This document shows, piece after piece, positions 5,075 to 5,413 of a stretch of 5,413 nucleotides of DNA (the first letter of the stretch is position 1; every line of letters begins with the position of its first letter). Source of the DNA: Verrucomicrobiales bacterium (GTDB lineage: Bacteria > Verrucomicrobiota > Verrucomicrobiia > Limisphaerales > UBA11320); the NCBI GenBank assembly GCA_003452185.1, contig DMJJ01000298.1:1-5413 (forward strand). The letters are read 5' to 3'. The notes beneath the pieces are model-generated. The model did not search any database. It saw only the letters and a list, made by a program, of their open reading frames with translations, and was not told where the DNA came from. A program made the position numbers and the translations under genes.

Positions 5075-5413
5075 CTACTGCGGAGCTGGGTCGACGGGTT
5101 CGGGGGCGGATGTCGGCTCTCCGGCCGGCGGTTCTGGCACGGCGTCCGAAGCCGGCTCCGGCTTGGATTCCGGGGTTGCCGCGGGCCGTTTCCACGGCCG
5201 TGGATTTCCACTCTCATCGAGCACCGGAAACCACCGCATCTCGTCCGCCTGGCGACCGATGGCGGTCTTGCGGCAGTGTCGCACCAGGGCCTTGTAAAAG
5301 ACATCCGCCGCATCCCCATCCCGCACCTTGAGCCACGATCCCGCGGTGCAGAGGATGCGCGCCTTTTCGTCGGTGTTGTCGGGCAGGAGGCCGGCAGCCC
5401 GCCAGGCCAGGCC
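5075..5413 (-). CDS. Partial protein (C-terminal 112 residues), helical, possibly TPR-like, with a Pro/Glu/Ala-rich tail
   Basis: The frame is open from the right edge of the window to a TAG at 5077-5075, so this is the 3' end of a gene that starts beyond 5413. I do not recognise the family. The visible part begins with AWRAAGLLPDNTDEKA, then SWL and AADVFYKALVRHCRKT, ending near EMRWFP. The spacing of Ala, Leu and aromatic residues looks like paired helices of a TPR-like solenoid. The final 37 or so residues are Pro, Glu and Ala with few hydrophobics, and are probably disordered. A GTG at 5326 could serve as a start, but the upstream 29 codons have the same coding character, so it is more likely internal. 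The gene converges on the TSUP gene, with 6 nt between stop codons and no terminator in the gap. Confidence 0.7.
   Translation of the reverse strand, partial: GLAWRAAGLLPDNTDEKARILCTAGSWLKVRDGDAADVFYKALVRHCRKTAIGRQADEMRWFPVLDESGNPRPWKRPAATPESKPEPASDAVPEPPAGEPTSAPEPVDPAPQ
5191..5204. repeat. 14-bp perfect palindrome inside the convergent gene end
   Basis: TCCACGGCCGTGGA reads identically on both strands. It lies inside the right-edge coding sequence, over codons encoding roughly Arg-Pro-Trp, about 120 nt past the TSUP stop. It could act as a hairpin for transcripts running through from the TSUP gene, but no T run follows. A chance palindrome in GC-rich coding DNA is as likely. Confidence 0.3.

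Noticed and set aside
1..5413. CRISPR array, insertion sequence or toxin-antitoxin module
   Set aside because: No regularly spaced repeats, no transposase motifs and no small paired genes were seen on either strand.

Overview
The window is G+C-rich (about two thirds by eye) and reads as an ordinary bacterial chromosomal segment. No mobile-element genes, CRISPR repeats or defence cluster are visible. The Prc-type protease, the lone CheW and the style of the two unrecognised proteins suggest a Gram-negative lineage, perhaps Verrucomicrobiota. That placement is an impression from protein flavour and codon use, not a demonstrated assignment. The protease gene contains no TTA, CTA or TCA codon over 815 codons, which shows strong G/C-ending codon preference.

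Layout from left to right. Positions 1-20 on the minus strand look like the 5' end of a tRNA gene that continues off the left edge. Positions 21-309 hold no convincing gene but carry a G-quadruplex-type motif and a short hairpin. A two-gene minus-strand unit follows: cheW (892-1407) and then a 187-residue protein of unknown function (310-873), 18 nt apart. A 350-nt divergent intergenic region (1408-1757) separates cheW from prc. It holds a good ribosome binding site for cheW, a 9-bp bulged stem-loop, a compact G-quadruplex motif and a candidate promoter for prc.

On the plus strand, prc (1758-4205) encodes an exported tail-specific (C-terminal processing) serine protease with PDZ, S41 and C-terminal domains. 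After an 83-nt gap with two GC-rich hairpins comes a TSUP/TauE-SafE family membrane transporter (4289-5068). Six nucleotides beyond it, on the opposite strand, lies the 3' end of a gene that enters from the right edge (5075-5413). Its product looks helical, possibly TPR-like, with a Pro/Glu/Ala-rich tail.

The genes do not form one obvious pathway. CheW is a signalling-array coupling protein, Prc is an envelope proteolysis enzyme and TSUP is an anion or organosulfur-type permease. The most unusual material is the noncoding structure around the prc/cheW divergent promoter region and the uncharacterised partner of cheW. I do not see a clear new multi-gene system here.
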